Source: Lacihabitans soyangensis (GTDB taxonomy: Bacteria > Bacteroidota > Bacteroidia > Cytophagales > Spirosomataceae). From it: a DNA stretch of 51,326 nt. The stretch is taken from NCBI RefSeq assembly GCF_024343775.1, contig NZ_RJUF01000023.1, positions 1 to 51,326 of the forward strand, read 5' to 3'. The notes beneath the pieces were generated by a model. It was given only the letters and a program-made list of their open reading frames with translations, ran no database searches and had not been told where the DNA came from. A program made the translations under genes and the position numbers. Positions 1 to 7,860 of this stretch are shown piece after piece (the first letter of the stretch is position 1; the number at the start of each line of letters is the position of its first letter).

Positions 1-1
1 G

Positions 2-520
2 GTGTTTTTCTGGGGAGTACTTTGGAAACAAACCAATCCTATAGCTGCCGTAATGGTTTTGGCGGGTTCTCCCTTTATTGGTTTAGGATGTGATTGGATA
101 TTTGAAAACATACTGATTCAATACCCATTTATCAGACAAACCTTCGGCGAAACCTTCAACTTTTTGTATCGTGTATTTTCAATTTTTTTAATAGGCTCAA
201 TTTTGCTGGTGATATGGAGTAAATATCTAAATGCAAATGGAAAGGCCAAGATTGCAGAATTCGATTTAGGCATATCCTTATCTGGCATTGGAAGTACCTT
301 GTTTTGGTTTTTACTTACTCAAATTCCATTTATAGTAGTAGCATTATTGGGCCTGATTTCACCTCAAACAGCAGCCACTCCAGCCGCAATTGTTTGTTTG
401 CTTTTGTTTGTTTGGTTTCACAAACGGGCAAAAGATGAAATGACTTTATTTAAATCAGATATATTTTATGCAGGCTTGCTTACTTCTTCCATGATTTGGA
501 TTATGTTTTATTTTGCATAA
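2..520 (+). CDS. Sodium:solute symporter-like membrane protein, C-terminal part
   Basis: The reading frame is already open at the window edge, so the gene is 5'-truncated; the GTG at position 2 is not its true start. About 172 residues remain, dominated by five hydrophobic stretches (roughly residues 13-30, 52-70, 90-118, 120-138 and 152-172). The opening FFWGVLWKQTNP resembles the segment of SSS-family symporters where a helix is followed by a W-K-[RQ]-x-N turn and another helix. SSS proteins import solutes such as sugars, amino acids or carboxylates with Na+; the substrate cannot be read from this fragment. Another multi-pass transporter family is possible. Confidence 0.55.
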   Translation: MFFWGVLWKQTNPIAAVMVLAGSPFIGLGCDWIFENILIQYPFIRQTFGETFNFLYRVFSIFLIGSILLVIWSKYLNANGKAKIAEFDLGISLSGIGSTLFWFLLTQIPFIVVALLGLISPQTAATPAAIVCLLLFVWFHKRAKDEMTLFKSDIFYAGLLTSSMIWIMFYFA

Positions 521-558
521 TATTACTGCAAATTGTAAAAGGATAATATTTCAAACTA

Positions 559-1281
559 ATGTCACAAAAAGTAATTATCATAGGTGCAAGTTCGGGAATA
601 GGCAAGGCTCTTGCTATAAAATATGCCCAAGAGGGGTTTGAGGTCGGAATAACGGCAAGAAGAACAAATTTGCTCCAAAAAATTGTAGAGGAATTACCAA
701 GGGCCAAATTCTACATTGCAGAAATGGATGTGGAAAAAGTGGAGAGTACTCGGAACATTTTGGCTGATTTGGTGGAAAAAATGGGCGGATTGGATATCCT
801 CATCATCAATGCGGGCATTGGTATTCCAAAGGCGAGTTTTGAAGACGAACTCAAAACCATTGATATCAACGCCCGTGGATTTATGGGTTTGGCTCAATGG
901 GCCTATTATTATTTTAAATCTAAGGGAAGCGGAAAAATTGTAGGTATTTCTTCAGTTGCAGGTGAAAGAGGAGGGCCAACTTCGCCCGAATACCATGCCA
1001 CCAAGGCATTTGCTTCCACTTATATGGAAGGACTAAGGATTCGTTCTAAAAAGAGAAATCATGGCGTAAAAGTAATAGATGTACGGCCAGGTTATGTTGA
1101 AACTGAAATGACTGACGGTCAAAGAGGGATGTTTTGGGTCGCCAAAGCCGACAAGGTGGCAAACCAGATTTTTGACGCCGTCTTAGCGGATAAACCTGTG
1201 GTGTATGTCACTAAGAGATTTAGAATAATAGGTTTCCTCATGCGTAATTTGCCAGAGTGGATTTTGGTGAAGATGATGTAA
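559..1281 (+). CDS. SDR family NAD(P)-dependent oxidoreductase
   Basis: This is a complete 240-residue classical short-chain dehydrogenase of normal length for the family. The dinucleotide-binding motif GASSGIG lies at residues 9-15, INAGIG at about 83-88, the catalytic Ser in ISSVAG near residue 133, and the YHATK catalytic pair near 147-151. The Rossmann fold binds NAD(P)H and the Tyr/Lys/Ser triad reduces or oxidises a carbonyl or alcohol; the substrate is unknown. It has no signal peptide, so it should be cytosolic. It starts 38 nt after the transporter fragment and may be cotranscribed with it. The last codons (K-M-M-stop) are duplicated downstream at 1690-1704. Confidence 0.9.
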   Translation: MSQKVIIIGASSGIGKALAIKYAQEGFEVGITARRTNLLQKIVEELPRAKFYIAEMDVEKVESTRNILADLVEKMGGLDILIINAGIGIPKASFEDELKTIDINARGFMGLAQWAYYYFKSKGSGKIVGISSVAGERGGPTSPEYHATKAFASTYMEGLRIRSKKRNHGVKVIDVRPGYVETEMTDGQRGMFWVAKADKVANQIFDAVLADKPVVYVTKRFRIIGFLMRNLPEWILVKMM

Positions 1282-1359
1282 AAAAACACCCCAACCAATT
1301 ACTCAGTCGGGGTGAATTTTATCAAAAAAACAAAAGATTCTTATTATTCAGCCGCTTTG
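1268..1359. repeat. 92-bp direct repeat, copy 1 (end of SDR gene + terminator + remnant of facing gene end)
   Basis: Positions 1268-1359 match 1690-1781 at a constant offset of 422 with only about half a dozen substitutions and no gap. Copy 1 contains the true last codons and stop of the SDR gene, then the terminator hairpin. It also holds, on the minus strand, codons for K-A-A-E followed by a stop, mirroring the C-terminus (K-A-A-E-N-stop) of the gene that really ends at 1763. Similarity stops abruptly after 1359. Confidence 0.9.
1280..1320. terminator. Bidirectional hairpin terminator, copy 1
   Basis: CACCCC at 1287-1292 pairs with GGGGTG at 1309-1314 across a 16-nt loop. An A-run (1280-1286) precedes it and an AATTTT tract follows, so it can act for plus-strand transcripts from the SDR gene and for minus-strand ones. 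The 6-bp stem is short but GC-rich. Confidence 0.6.
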
Positions 1360-1443
1360 TATTAGACGAAACTTCTGTCTATAACTTTTACTATTTTTGG
1401 TTAAACAGATTTTCATTTTTTGGATGATCTAAATCTCAAAGCT

Positions 1444-1613
1444 GACCACAGAGTGGTCATACTATATTAGCTTAGAGGTCATCGAAATAACGCATTTTCG
1501 ACCTCAGCGAGGTCGAAGAATTTGGTATTTTGGAATATAGAAGTTCGACCTCTCTGAGGTCTATTATGGATTTTTCGTTTATTTCGTTAATAAATTTTGA
1601 CCTCTCTGAGGTC
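1444..1613. repeat. Array of four phased palindromes
   Basis: There are four perfect inverted repeats with 3-nt loops: GACCACagaGTGGTC at 1444-1458, GACCTCagcGAGGTC at 1500-1514 (extending to 1498-1516), and GACCTCtctGAGGTC at 1547-1561 and again at 1599-1613. Their starts are 56, 47 and 52 nt apart, so they recur about every 50 nt. The spacers are AT-rich and unlike one another. This is the only structure in the 1360-1689 gap and no reading frame there looks coding. They may be REP-like elements, an array of protein-binding sites, or part of a structured RNA. Confidence 0.75.
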
Positions 1614-1689
1614 ATCCATATCAATATTTTTATATGCCAAGTGCGTGAAAATTTAGGCTAAAGAAGGGAGAAGTTTGAATTGCGATTAT

Positions 1690-1781
1690 TGAAGATGATG
1701 TAAAAAAACACCCCAACCAATTTCTCAGTCGGGGTGAATTCTATCAAAAAAACAAAATATTCTTAATTTTCAGCTGCTTTG
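1690..1781. repeat. 92-bp direct repeat, copy 2 (remnant of SDR end + terminator + true end of facing gene)
   Basis: This is the second copy of the block at 1268-1359. It begins with an orphan copy of the SDR 3' end (TGAAGATGATGTAA), then the terminator. It ends inside the genuine last codons of the minus-strand VPS10-type gene, whose stop is at 1763-1765. Together the copies bracket about 330 bp containing the palindrome array. Confidence 0.9.
1702..1742. terminator. Bidirectional hairpin terminator, copy 2
   Basis: CACCCC at 1709-1714 pairs with GGGGTG at 1731-1736, with an A-run on one side and an AATTC tract on the other. It lies 20 nt past the stop of the minus-strand VPS10-type gene and is its likely terminator: read on the minus strand, the stem is followed by seven T residues. 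Confidence 0.65.
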
Positions 1782-4700
1782 AATTCCTCAAAGCTCCTCA
1801 CTTTCAATTCAGGCATTTTGGCTTTTACCATGGCTGGTGCCAATTTGTCTAAACTTGCTTTAAAACCTTCCATCTGTGTTTTGGCTGCCGAAAGTTTCTC
1901 GTCCAATACCTTCATGCTGGCCAATTGTGCGTTGGTTGGGCGGCCCGTATAACTCAAAACCTCACCATACAAACCTGAGATTTTTTCTCTCAATTGCGGC
2001 TCGGCAGCACCTACGTAGTTGTCTCCCTTCAATACCACCAAAGTTTCTTTCAGTGTTTGCATTTTGCTTGCAATGTCGGCCACTGGGAATTGTTTTTTCA
2101 ATTTAGTCGAGGTCAATTTCGGTGAAATGGAGTCGATTTTTATTTTGTAATTGTCTATTTGGTCAACCAAATAACCCAATTCCTCACTCATATTGAAAAG
2201 CTTCATTGCGGTTTCGAACTGCACTTTACGATCATCTGCCGTATGTATCGACTTCGGATTGGCGATTAGGTTCAAGGTGCTTTCGTAAGTTTTTGCTCCC
2301 TTGGTTATTTTTACTTTGTAAGGTCCGGGAAGAACAGTTGGGCCTTGGAATCCAGCCTGAATTATTGTTTTTCCTTTTGCAACCTTTGGTGGTTTGAGAC
2401 TGTAAGTCCAATCCACATAATTGATGCCTTTCGATTTACCAGGTGCTAAATCGGCAATTTTCTTGTCGTTTTGGTCGAATATTTCCAAAGACATTTTGCC
2501 AAAAGTGTGACGGCTCTTCAAATAATACACCACTTGTGCCATTGAGTTTGGGTTTTCACCTACGAATTCTCCCATACGAGCATAGCCTCCAAATGCACCT
2601 GATTCGGCCATTTTGGTAGGTTTTGTAGTGAAGAAATGCAGATCTTTGGCTATAATTTCTTTTGTCAGCTGTCTTAGAGGCGAAATATCGTCGATGATAA
2701 TTACTCCTCTACCATGTGTAGCCATCACTAAAGCATCTTCGGTCGGATGAAGGGCAATCCAGTGTACTGCAACTGGAGGCATATTGTTCTTAAACTGCGA
2801 CCAGTTTTGTCCACCATCGATAGTAACATAAAGTCCGCCCTCTGTGCCTAAAAACAACAAATTAGGGTTTTTGTAGTCTTCTTTGATGTTTCTTACGAAT
2901 GATTTCAAATCAGGTGAAACGATAGATTTCCAAGTTTTACCAGCGTCTGTAGTTTTGTACACGTAAGGTTTAAAATCTCCACTGGTGTAACCAGTGAATA
3001 CCGCATAAGCCGTATTTTTATCAAAACTACTTGGTTCTATAAAATATGCCCATGTGTTTTTTGGAAGATTCGGGATATTGGCCGTTACATTGGTCCATGT
3101 TTTTCCTCCGTCTTGAGTTAATTGAACATTACCGTCGTCTGTACCTACCCAAATGATGTTTTGGTCTAAAGGAGATTCATTAATCGCAAATATGGTACAG
3201 TGATTTTCAGCACCCGAATTATCCATGCTCAAGCCACCTGAATTTTCTTGTTGCTGCTTGGCAGGGTCGTTTGTTGTCAGGTCTGGAGAGATTTTTACCC
3301 ATGTTTCACCACGATCGTCTGATTTATGTAAAAACTGGCTTCCAACATACAATCTATCAGCATTGTGCGGACTAGTTGTAATTGGCGTATTCCAGTTGAA
3401 TCTAAATTTCGGGTCATTGGACTCAGGAAATGGCTTTATGGTTTTTACTGAGTTTTTTTCAAGATTTATTCTCCAAATATTCTCAGCACCCTGCATTTCA
3501 GAGTAAACGATATTTGGGTCTTTTGGATGTGGAAATGTTCTGAAACCATCACCCGCTCCAACAGAAATCCAATCGCGGTTTTCTATACCACCTGGCTTAG
3601 AAGATGGTCCAACCCACGAGCCGTTATCTTGCAAACCGCCGTAAACTTTAAACGGTGTTTGATTGTCTATCGCAACTTGGTAAAATTGAGAAACTGGTAT
3701 TCCTTTGGCCATGTCCCAAATAGATCCACCATCATAAGAACGGTAAAAACCACCATCATCGCACAAATAAATACGATTTGAATCATGAATGTCGAACCAA
3801 AAATCGTGAATGTCAGCGTGAATTCCACCGCCAATAGCCTTGAAGGTTTTACCACCGTCTTTACTCACCGAACCATTATAGCCTGCCTTAAACACGATAT
3901 CTGGATTTTTTGGGTCGACTACAATTCTTGAAAAATAGAATGGACGTACTACCAACTCAAAATCCCCGTTGGTGCGTTTCCAACTCGCTCCTGCGTCTTC
4001 AGATCTGTAAAGACCCTTGTCCGCATCTTTTTCCGATTCTATAACAGAGTAAAGAATATTGGGATTGGATGGTGCCGCAGCAATGGCGATTCTACCCAAT
4101 TTACCCGTAGGGAAACCATTATGAATCTTGTTCCAGGTTTTACCACCATCGGTGGTTTTGTAGAGAGCACTATTCTCACCACCTGAATTGAACGAATACG
4201 CCGTTCTGCGGAATTCCCAAAAAGAAGCATACATGATGTTTGGATTTTTGGGGTCCATTACCAAATCAGAACATCCGGTGGAGGCGTTTACATAAAATAT
4301 TTTTTCCCAAGTTTTGCCCCCGTCCGTTGTTTTGTACACACCACGGTCTTGGCTATCGCTCCAAAGAGCACCCAAGACACCCACAAAAACTTCCTTGGTA
4401 TTGTTTGGATTAACTTTAATCGAGCTTATTCTCTCAGAATTCGCCAAACCCATATTGGTCCAGTTTTGGCCGCCGTCGGTTGATTTGTAGATACCATCGC
4501 CAATGGTAACTGAGTTTCGGGTCCAGATTTCGCCAGTTCCTACCCAAATCACTTGGTCTGGATTTTTTGGATCAACGGTAATGGCCCCTATAGATTGATT
4601 GTGTTTATCGAAAATCGGATTGAAGGTAACTCCGCCGTCACCTGTTTTCCAAACACCGCCACCAGCTGCACCAGCAAAAAGCACTTTGTTGTTAGTCGGA

Positions 4701-4861
4701 TGGCCTTCGATGTCAGTGATACGTCCACTCATCAAGGCAGGGCCGATGTGCCTAGCCCGCATGGAGCCAAAAATCTCATCGCCTTTAATTGGCAATGCCT
4801 CTTGAGCAAAAACTCCCATGCTCAAGCTCAAGATTGAACTTAAAAGTGTAAATTTTTTCAT
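1763..4861 (-). CDS. Secreted VPS10/sortilin-type Asp-box repeat protein
   Basis: The protein has 1032 residues with an N-terminal signal peptide beginning MKKFTLLSSILSL and ending at VFAQ. I chose this start because the upstream ATG at 4891 would be encoded by the neighbouring terminator hairpin. Eleven Asp-box motifs (S/T-x-D-x-G-x-x-W/F, for example STDGGQNW, KTTDGGKTW, KSDDRGETW) run from about residue 70 to 740, the signature of sortilin/VPS10-type beta-propellers often labelled glycosyl hydrolase. The last 250 residues form an Ig-like region and then a helical region. Such proteins are exported by Bacteroidota; enzymatic activity is unproven. No catalytic sialidase signature was recognised. 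Confidence 0.85.
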   Translation of the reverse strand: MKKFTLLSSILSLSMGVFAQEALPIKGDEIFGSMRARHIGPALMSGRITDIEGHPTNNKVLFAGAAGGGVWKTGDGGVTFNPIFDKHNQSIGAITVDPKNPDQVIWVGTGEIWTRNSVTIGDGIYKSTDGGQNWTNMGLANSERISSIKVNPNNTKEVFVGVLGALWSDSQDRGVYKTTDGGKTWEKIFYVNASTGCSDLVMDPKNPNIMYASFWEFRRTAYSFNSGGENSALYKTTDGGKTWNKIHNGFPTGKLGRIAIAAAPSNPNILYSVIESEKDADKGLYRSEDAGASWKRTNGDFELVVRPFYFSRIVVDPKNPDIVFKAGYNGSVSKDGGKTFKAIGGGIHADIHDFWFDIHDSNRIYLCDDGGFYRSYDGGSIWDMAKGIPVSQFYQVAIDNQTPFKVYGGLQDNGSWVGPSSKPGGIENRDWISVGAGDGFRTFPHPKDPNIVYSEMQGAENIWRINLEKNSVKTIKPFPESNDPKFRFNWNTPITTSPHNADRLYVGSQFLHKSDDRGETWVKISPDLTTNDPAKQQQENSGGLSMDNSGAENHCTIFAINESPLDQNIIWVGTDDGNVQLTQDGGKTWTNVTANIPNLPKNTWAYFIEPSSFDKNTAYAVFTGYTSGDFKPYVYKTTDAGKTWKSIVSPDLKSFVRNIKEDYKNPNLLFLGTEGGLYVTIDGGQNWSQFKNNMPPVAVHWIALHPTEDALVMATHGRGVIIIDDISPLRQLTKEIIAKDLHFFTTKPTKMAESGAFGGYARMGEFVGENPNSMAQVVYYLKSRHTFGKMSLEIFDQNDKKIADLAPGKSKGINYVDWTYSLKPPKVAKGKTIIQAGFQGPTVLPGPYKVKITKGAKTYESTLNLIANPKSIHTADDRKVQFETAMKLFNMSEELGYLVDQIDNYKIKIDSISPKLTSTKLKKQFPVADIASKMQTLKETLVVLKGDNYVGAAEPQLREKISGLYGEVLSYTGRPTNAQLASMKVLDEKLSAAKTQMEGFKASLDKLAPAMVKAKMPELKVRSFEEFKAAEN

Positions 4862-4871
4862 ACTTTTTTGT

Positions 4872-4908
4872 AAAAAAAATGCCTCATTCAAGTTTTCAAA
4901 TGAGGCAT
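4872..4908 (-). terminator. Intrinsic terminator of the LolA-like gene
   Basis: ATGCCTCATT (4879-4888) and AATGAGGCAT (4899-4908) form a perfect 10-bp stem with a 10-nt loop. On the minus strand the stem is followed by eight T residues (4872-4879 are A on plus). It sits 17 nt after the stop at 4925 and only 11 nt before the ATG of the next minus-strand gene (4861), so it also lies in that gene's leader. Confidence 0.85.
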
Positions 4909-4924
4909 AAGGTTTTAGAGATTA

Positions 4925-5674
4925 TTAATCAATTGGAAATGCAAATTCTTTGTTGTCAATTGCAACGTTCATTTCTAGTTTTTCCATGGCCATACTAAAT
5001 ACTACCTGACCATTCATTTTTTGACTAACGGTGAATGGGAAAAATAGGCCGTTAACTTCTTGGTAATCACTCATTAGTGTTTCTATCGCCTGGTCTTTGC
5101 CTGGGCCTTTCTTCATAACGCTACGGTTCATGATGACAACTCCATTTTCCTTGTCGAAGAAATAGAAGCTAAAGTCTTCCTCTTCTTTACCATCTACTTT
5201 GATTGGCTTTTTGGTCAGTTTTATTTTGTAACAATCCGTTCCTTCCACTTTTTCTTCTCCTTCCAGAGCAATGCTGTAGCCTTTGGCCTTGTAGTCTAAA
5301 AATGGATCTGGGAAATCCATTGACTTGGCGGCATTTTCGCTATCTTCAGCCTCGCCTTTTTCAGCTTTCATGGTCATGAAGTTCGTTTTCCAAGTTTCTT
5401 TTCCGTCAAATGCTGACATCGTAATCTCCTTTCCTTGAAAAGAAACACTTTGCTTCATCAAGTTTGGAGCTTTCTGCAAACTGGTTATCGGGAATTCCAT
5501 ACCTCCTTGTTTGCCTTTTGCAGTCATTTTAACGGACTTTAACTCAGCCCATTTAGCTGCTCCTCCTGTTACCTCGATGTATTTGTTTACTATTTCTTCG
5601 GCAGTTTGTGCCTGTGCGAATGTTGCTGCGAAAGTCAGTACTGACGCTAGTAGAAGTTTAATTGTTTTTTTCAT
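4925..5674 (-). CDS. LolA-like outer membrane lipoprotein-sorting family protein
   Basis: The protein has 249 residues with a clear signal peptide (MKKTIKLLLASVLTFAATFA, cleavage near AQA). The mature part opens with AEEIVNKYIEVTGGAAKWAELKS. This is the start typical of Bacteroidota proteins annotated as outer membrane lipoprotein-sorting protein, followed by alternating beta-strand sequence ending in FAFPID. The LolA/LppX fold is a half-barrel that binds acyl chains. These extra copies are usually not the essential LolA, so a general lipid or lipoprotein-binding periplasmic role is the safe call. It has its own terminator, and its promoter should lie in 5675-5773. Confidence 0.7.
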   Translation of the reverse strand: MKKTIKLLLASVLTFAATFAQAQTAEEIVNKYIEVTGGAAKWAELKSVKMTAKGKQGGMEFPITSLQKAPNLMKQSVSFQGKEITMSAFDGKETWKTNFMTMKAEKGEAEDSENAAKSMDFPDPFLDYKAKGYSIALEGEEKVEGTDCYKIKLTKKPIKVDGKEEEDFSFYFFDKENGVVIMNRSVMKKGPGKDQAIETLMSDYQEVNGLFFPFTVSQKMNGQVVFSMAMEKLEMNVAIDNKEFAFPID

Positions 5675-5773
5675 TTATTCAAAGATTATTTTAGGATGTA
5701 AAAATATTGTTATTTCGAATTAACAAACTTAAAATTGGTACAAATGGTTTTTTTCTCATTTGGGGTATAAGAT

Positions 5774-7480
5774 TTAGTACCGCCAACTACTCAAATCCTT
5801 ACCAAGGGGCGTTGTTTTTTTCATATCTTCTACCCATTTGGGAATAAACATTCTGTGATAACGTAACCGACTGATATAATTGGGCTGGGTGTGATCTCCA
5901 TTCCAGCAATGTTCTGCTCGGTCGCCATAATCTACCTCACCCTCGTAGGCAGGGCTATTTAGGTTTTTGAGTTCTTCCTCGGCCAGGTACACGGCATTGT
6001 TTAAATAGAAATTATCCATATCGCCACAGTAAATTCTGATTTTTCCACGCCATTTGTCGCCATATTTTGGCCAATCTCGTTTCAAAATATAGGTTAAATC
6101 GTAGTTTTCCTTCCAATATTCAGCTACTTTTTTGTTTATAACACCACTTTTTTTGTCCCAAATGGGCTCAGGATATCCGTCTGCTCCATTGGGGGAGTAC
6201 ACGGCCTCCCAAATGTCCCATTGCTGTCCTCCACGTGATTTGGTTCCAAGTGCCAACTCTCTCATGTTCATATCTTTGAGCGTAGCTGAAATTTGACCAA
6301 GATAATTGCGGTGACCAGGCCTTAAGGTTGGTTTGAACTCGCTTTCATAGTAATAGGCATTTTTGTCTTTGTAAATATCAACGGTTGTAAAGGCCCTAAA
6401 ATCTATAGGGTCGGGACAAGCAGCATAGCAGCCGTTGTACTCATCGGGATATTTTACTTGCACAGCCAAAGCCTCCCAGCCACCGGTAGAACCTCCATAG
6501 GTAAATCTTGCCCAACCCTCTCCAATTCCTCTGAACTGCTTTTCGATATAAGGTATCAATTCATAGGTTATGGCATCGCCATAAGGCCCAATGTTTTCGG
6601 AATTTACAGCGTAAGAATCATCATAATATGGACAAGGATGCTGTATTTCAATGGCCAAAACCCTTGGAAAATTTGGCCCAGTCCACATTTTGTAAAAATC
6701 ATAGGCTTCTTGTTGGACTATTTTTTCGTAGCCATAAATATTAAATCTCGAATTGTAATCATTGGCTAAATTCTCATCTGGAGGCGTGGTTCTGAAACCA
6801 TCAAAATCGCTAGGAAAATGACCATGATAAATAGCCAAGGGATATTTTACGTCTTTTTTCTCTTCAAAACCCTCAGGTAAAAGTATATGAGCACCTAAGT
6901 ACATGGGTCTGCCCCAAAATTCGGTCAAAAGTTTGCTTTGAATTTTGATGTGTTTGATATACTTGGTATCCTTGGGTTCTTCTATTGGTGGTATGGTTTG
7001 ATCTAAACTTACTTTAAATATTTGAGTACTTTTGGGATTTATAGATACTTTAAGAGGTTTAGAATAAATATTTCCGGGAGCAAGATTCCACTGTTGGCCC
7101 TCTCCACGGTCCATGGGTAATTTTACAGTTTTACCATCTTTACGATTGAAAGTTTCATATTTGTGTAATAAAACCTGCACATAATAGTCGCCGGCGGGAA
7201 TATTTTTTAAGGCTTCAATAGGATAACCGAAAGTATTGCCCGTGGTCATTATTTGAGGTTTGGTACTCGGCCAATTATCTAATGTTAAACCAAAAACCAA
7301 TTGGGTGTCGTGTCCGTCTAAAACCTGAAAGCGTGGCTCGGCTTTATTATTTTTGGATAAAAGAAGCAGTAATCGACCATCCAATAGGCCTTTTTCGTTA
7401 GGAAATGAAACTTGAAAGGTGGTTTGAGCGAAGATGGTACTGCTTATAAATAAAAGTAAGAAAAGGAAAAGATTTTTCAT
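5774..7480 (-). CDS. Secreted alpha/beta-hydrolase (putative esterase, PF00756-like)
   Basis: The protein has 568 residues. The ATG at 7480 begins a signal peptide (MKNLFLFLLLFISSTIFAQ); the longer frame to 7540 adds 20 residues that would spoil it. The N-terminal 150 residues look like a beta-sandwich. The C-terminal part has the esterase-D layout: an oxyanion region LAIYHGHFPSDF near residue 220, nucleophile elbow GGSTGGW near 335, and a His-containing C-terminal segment (AEHCWNGDHTQPN) near 525. The family cleaves carboxylic esters; the substrate is unknown. The large N-terminal extension suggests a carbohydrate- or polymer-linked ester, but that is inference. Confidence 0.7.
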   Translation of the reverse strand: MKNLFLFLLLFISSTIFAQTTFQVSFPNEKGLLDGRLLLLLSKNNKAEPRFQVLDGHDTQLVFGLTLDNWPSTKPQIMTTGNTFGYPIEALKNIPAGDYYVQVLLHKYETFNRKDGKTVKLPMDRGEGQQWNLAPGNIYSKPLKVSINPKSTQIFKVSLDQTIPPIEEPKDTKYIKHIKIQSKLLTEFWGRPMYLGAHILLPEGFEEKKDVKYPLAIYHGHFPSDFDGFRTTPPDENLANDYNSRFNIYGYEKIVQQEAYDFYKMWTGPNFPRVLAIEIQHPCPYYDDSYAVNSENIGPYGDAITYELIPYIEKQFRGIGEGWARFTYGGSTGGWEALAVQVKYPDEYNGCYAACPDPIDFRAFTTVDIYKDKNAYYYESEFKPTLRPGHRNYLGQISATLKDMNMRELALGTKSRGGQQWDIWEAVYSPNGADGYPEPIWDKKSGVINKKVAEYWKENYDLTYILKRDWPKYGDKWRGKIRIYCGDMDNFYLNNAVYLAEEELKNLNSPAYEGEVDYGDRAEHCWNGDHTQPNYISRLRYHRMFIPKWVEDMKKTTPLGKDLSSWRY

Positions 7481-7860
7481 GTTATGCCTTGTTTTTGAAG
7501 ATTTAAATATAAGAAAACATATGCATTTAACCAGCCACAACAGTTGTTTTTTTCTTTTTTGTTTATGTGATTCTATTTGATCCTCAATCTTCTGAAATAG
7601 TATTCAAAAATTTATCATAAGTAAAGCCAAAATGGTTTTTCAGTCGCCTATTTTTGTATACAGTAAATAGAAATTAGGATTGATATTTAATCATTATCAA
7701 CGTATCCTCAATTAAATTTTACAAGTTTGTTTTTAAAAATCCCAAAACTTGGTGAGCTGAATTCAACTAAATATTTAATATGAATTGTCTTGATAAAATA
7801 TAATTTCTTGATAGTATATTTATACTTAATTAACAAAATTCATTTCTTTATTGGTTGGTT
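7481..7860. other. Divergent AT-rich intergenic region
   Basis: This gap of 380 bases separates the esterase gene (minus) from the dehydrogenase lipoprotein gene (plus), so promoters for both must lie here. It is strongly AT-rich with no coding-like frame. TATATTTA at about 7815-7822 resembles a Bacteroidota -7 element for the plus gene, but no TTG is optimally placed upstream (nearest spacing about 22). I see no RNA gene or strong hairpin. Confidence 0.4.

Noticed and set aside
1444-1613. CRISPR array (short regularly spaced palindromic repeats)
   Set aside because: Repeats are only 15 bp, vary in sequence, spacing is 47-56 nt start to start, and no cas genes are present; repeats of that length do not make CRISPR units.
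4862-4891. Longer N-terminus of the VPS10-type protein (start at 4891)
   Set aside because: The extra ten codons lie in the terminator hairpin of the upstream gene and would place residues in front of a good signal peptide.
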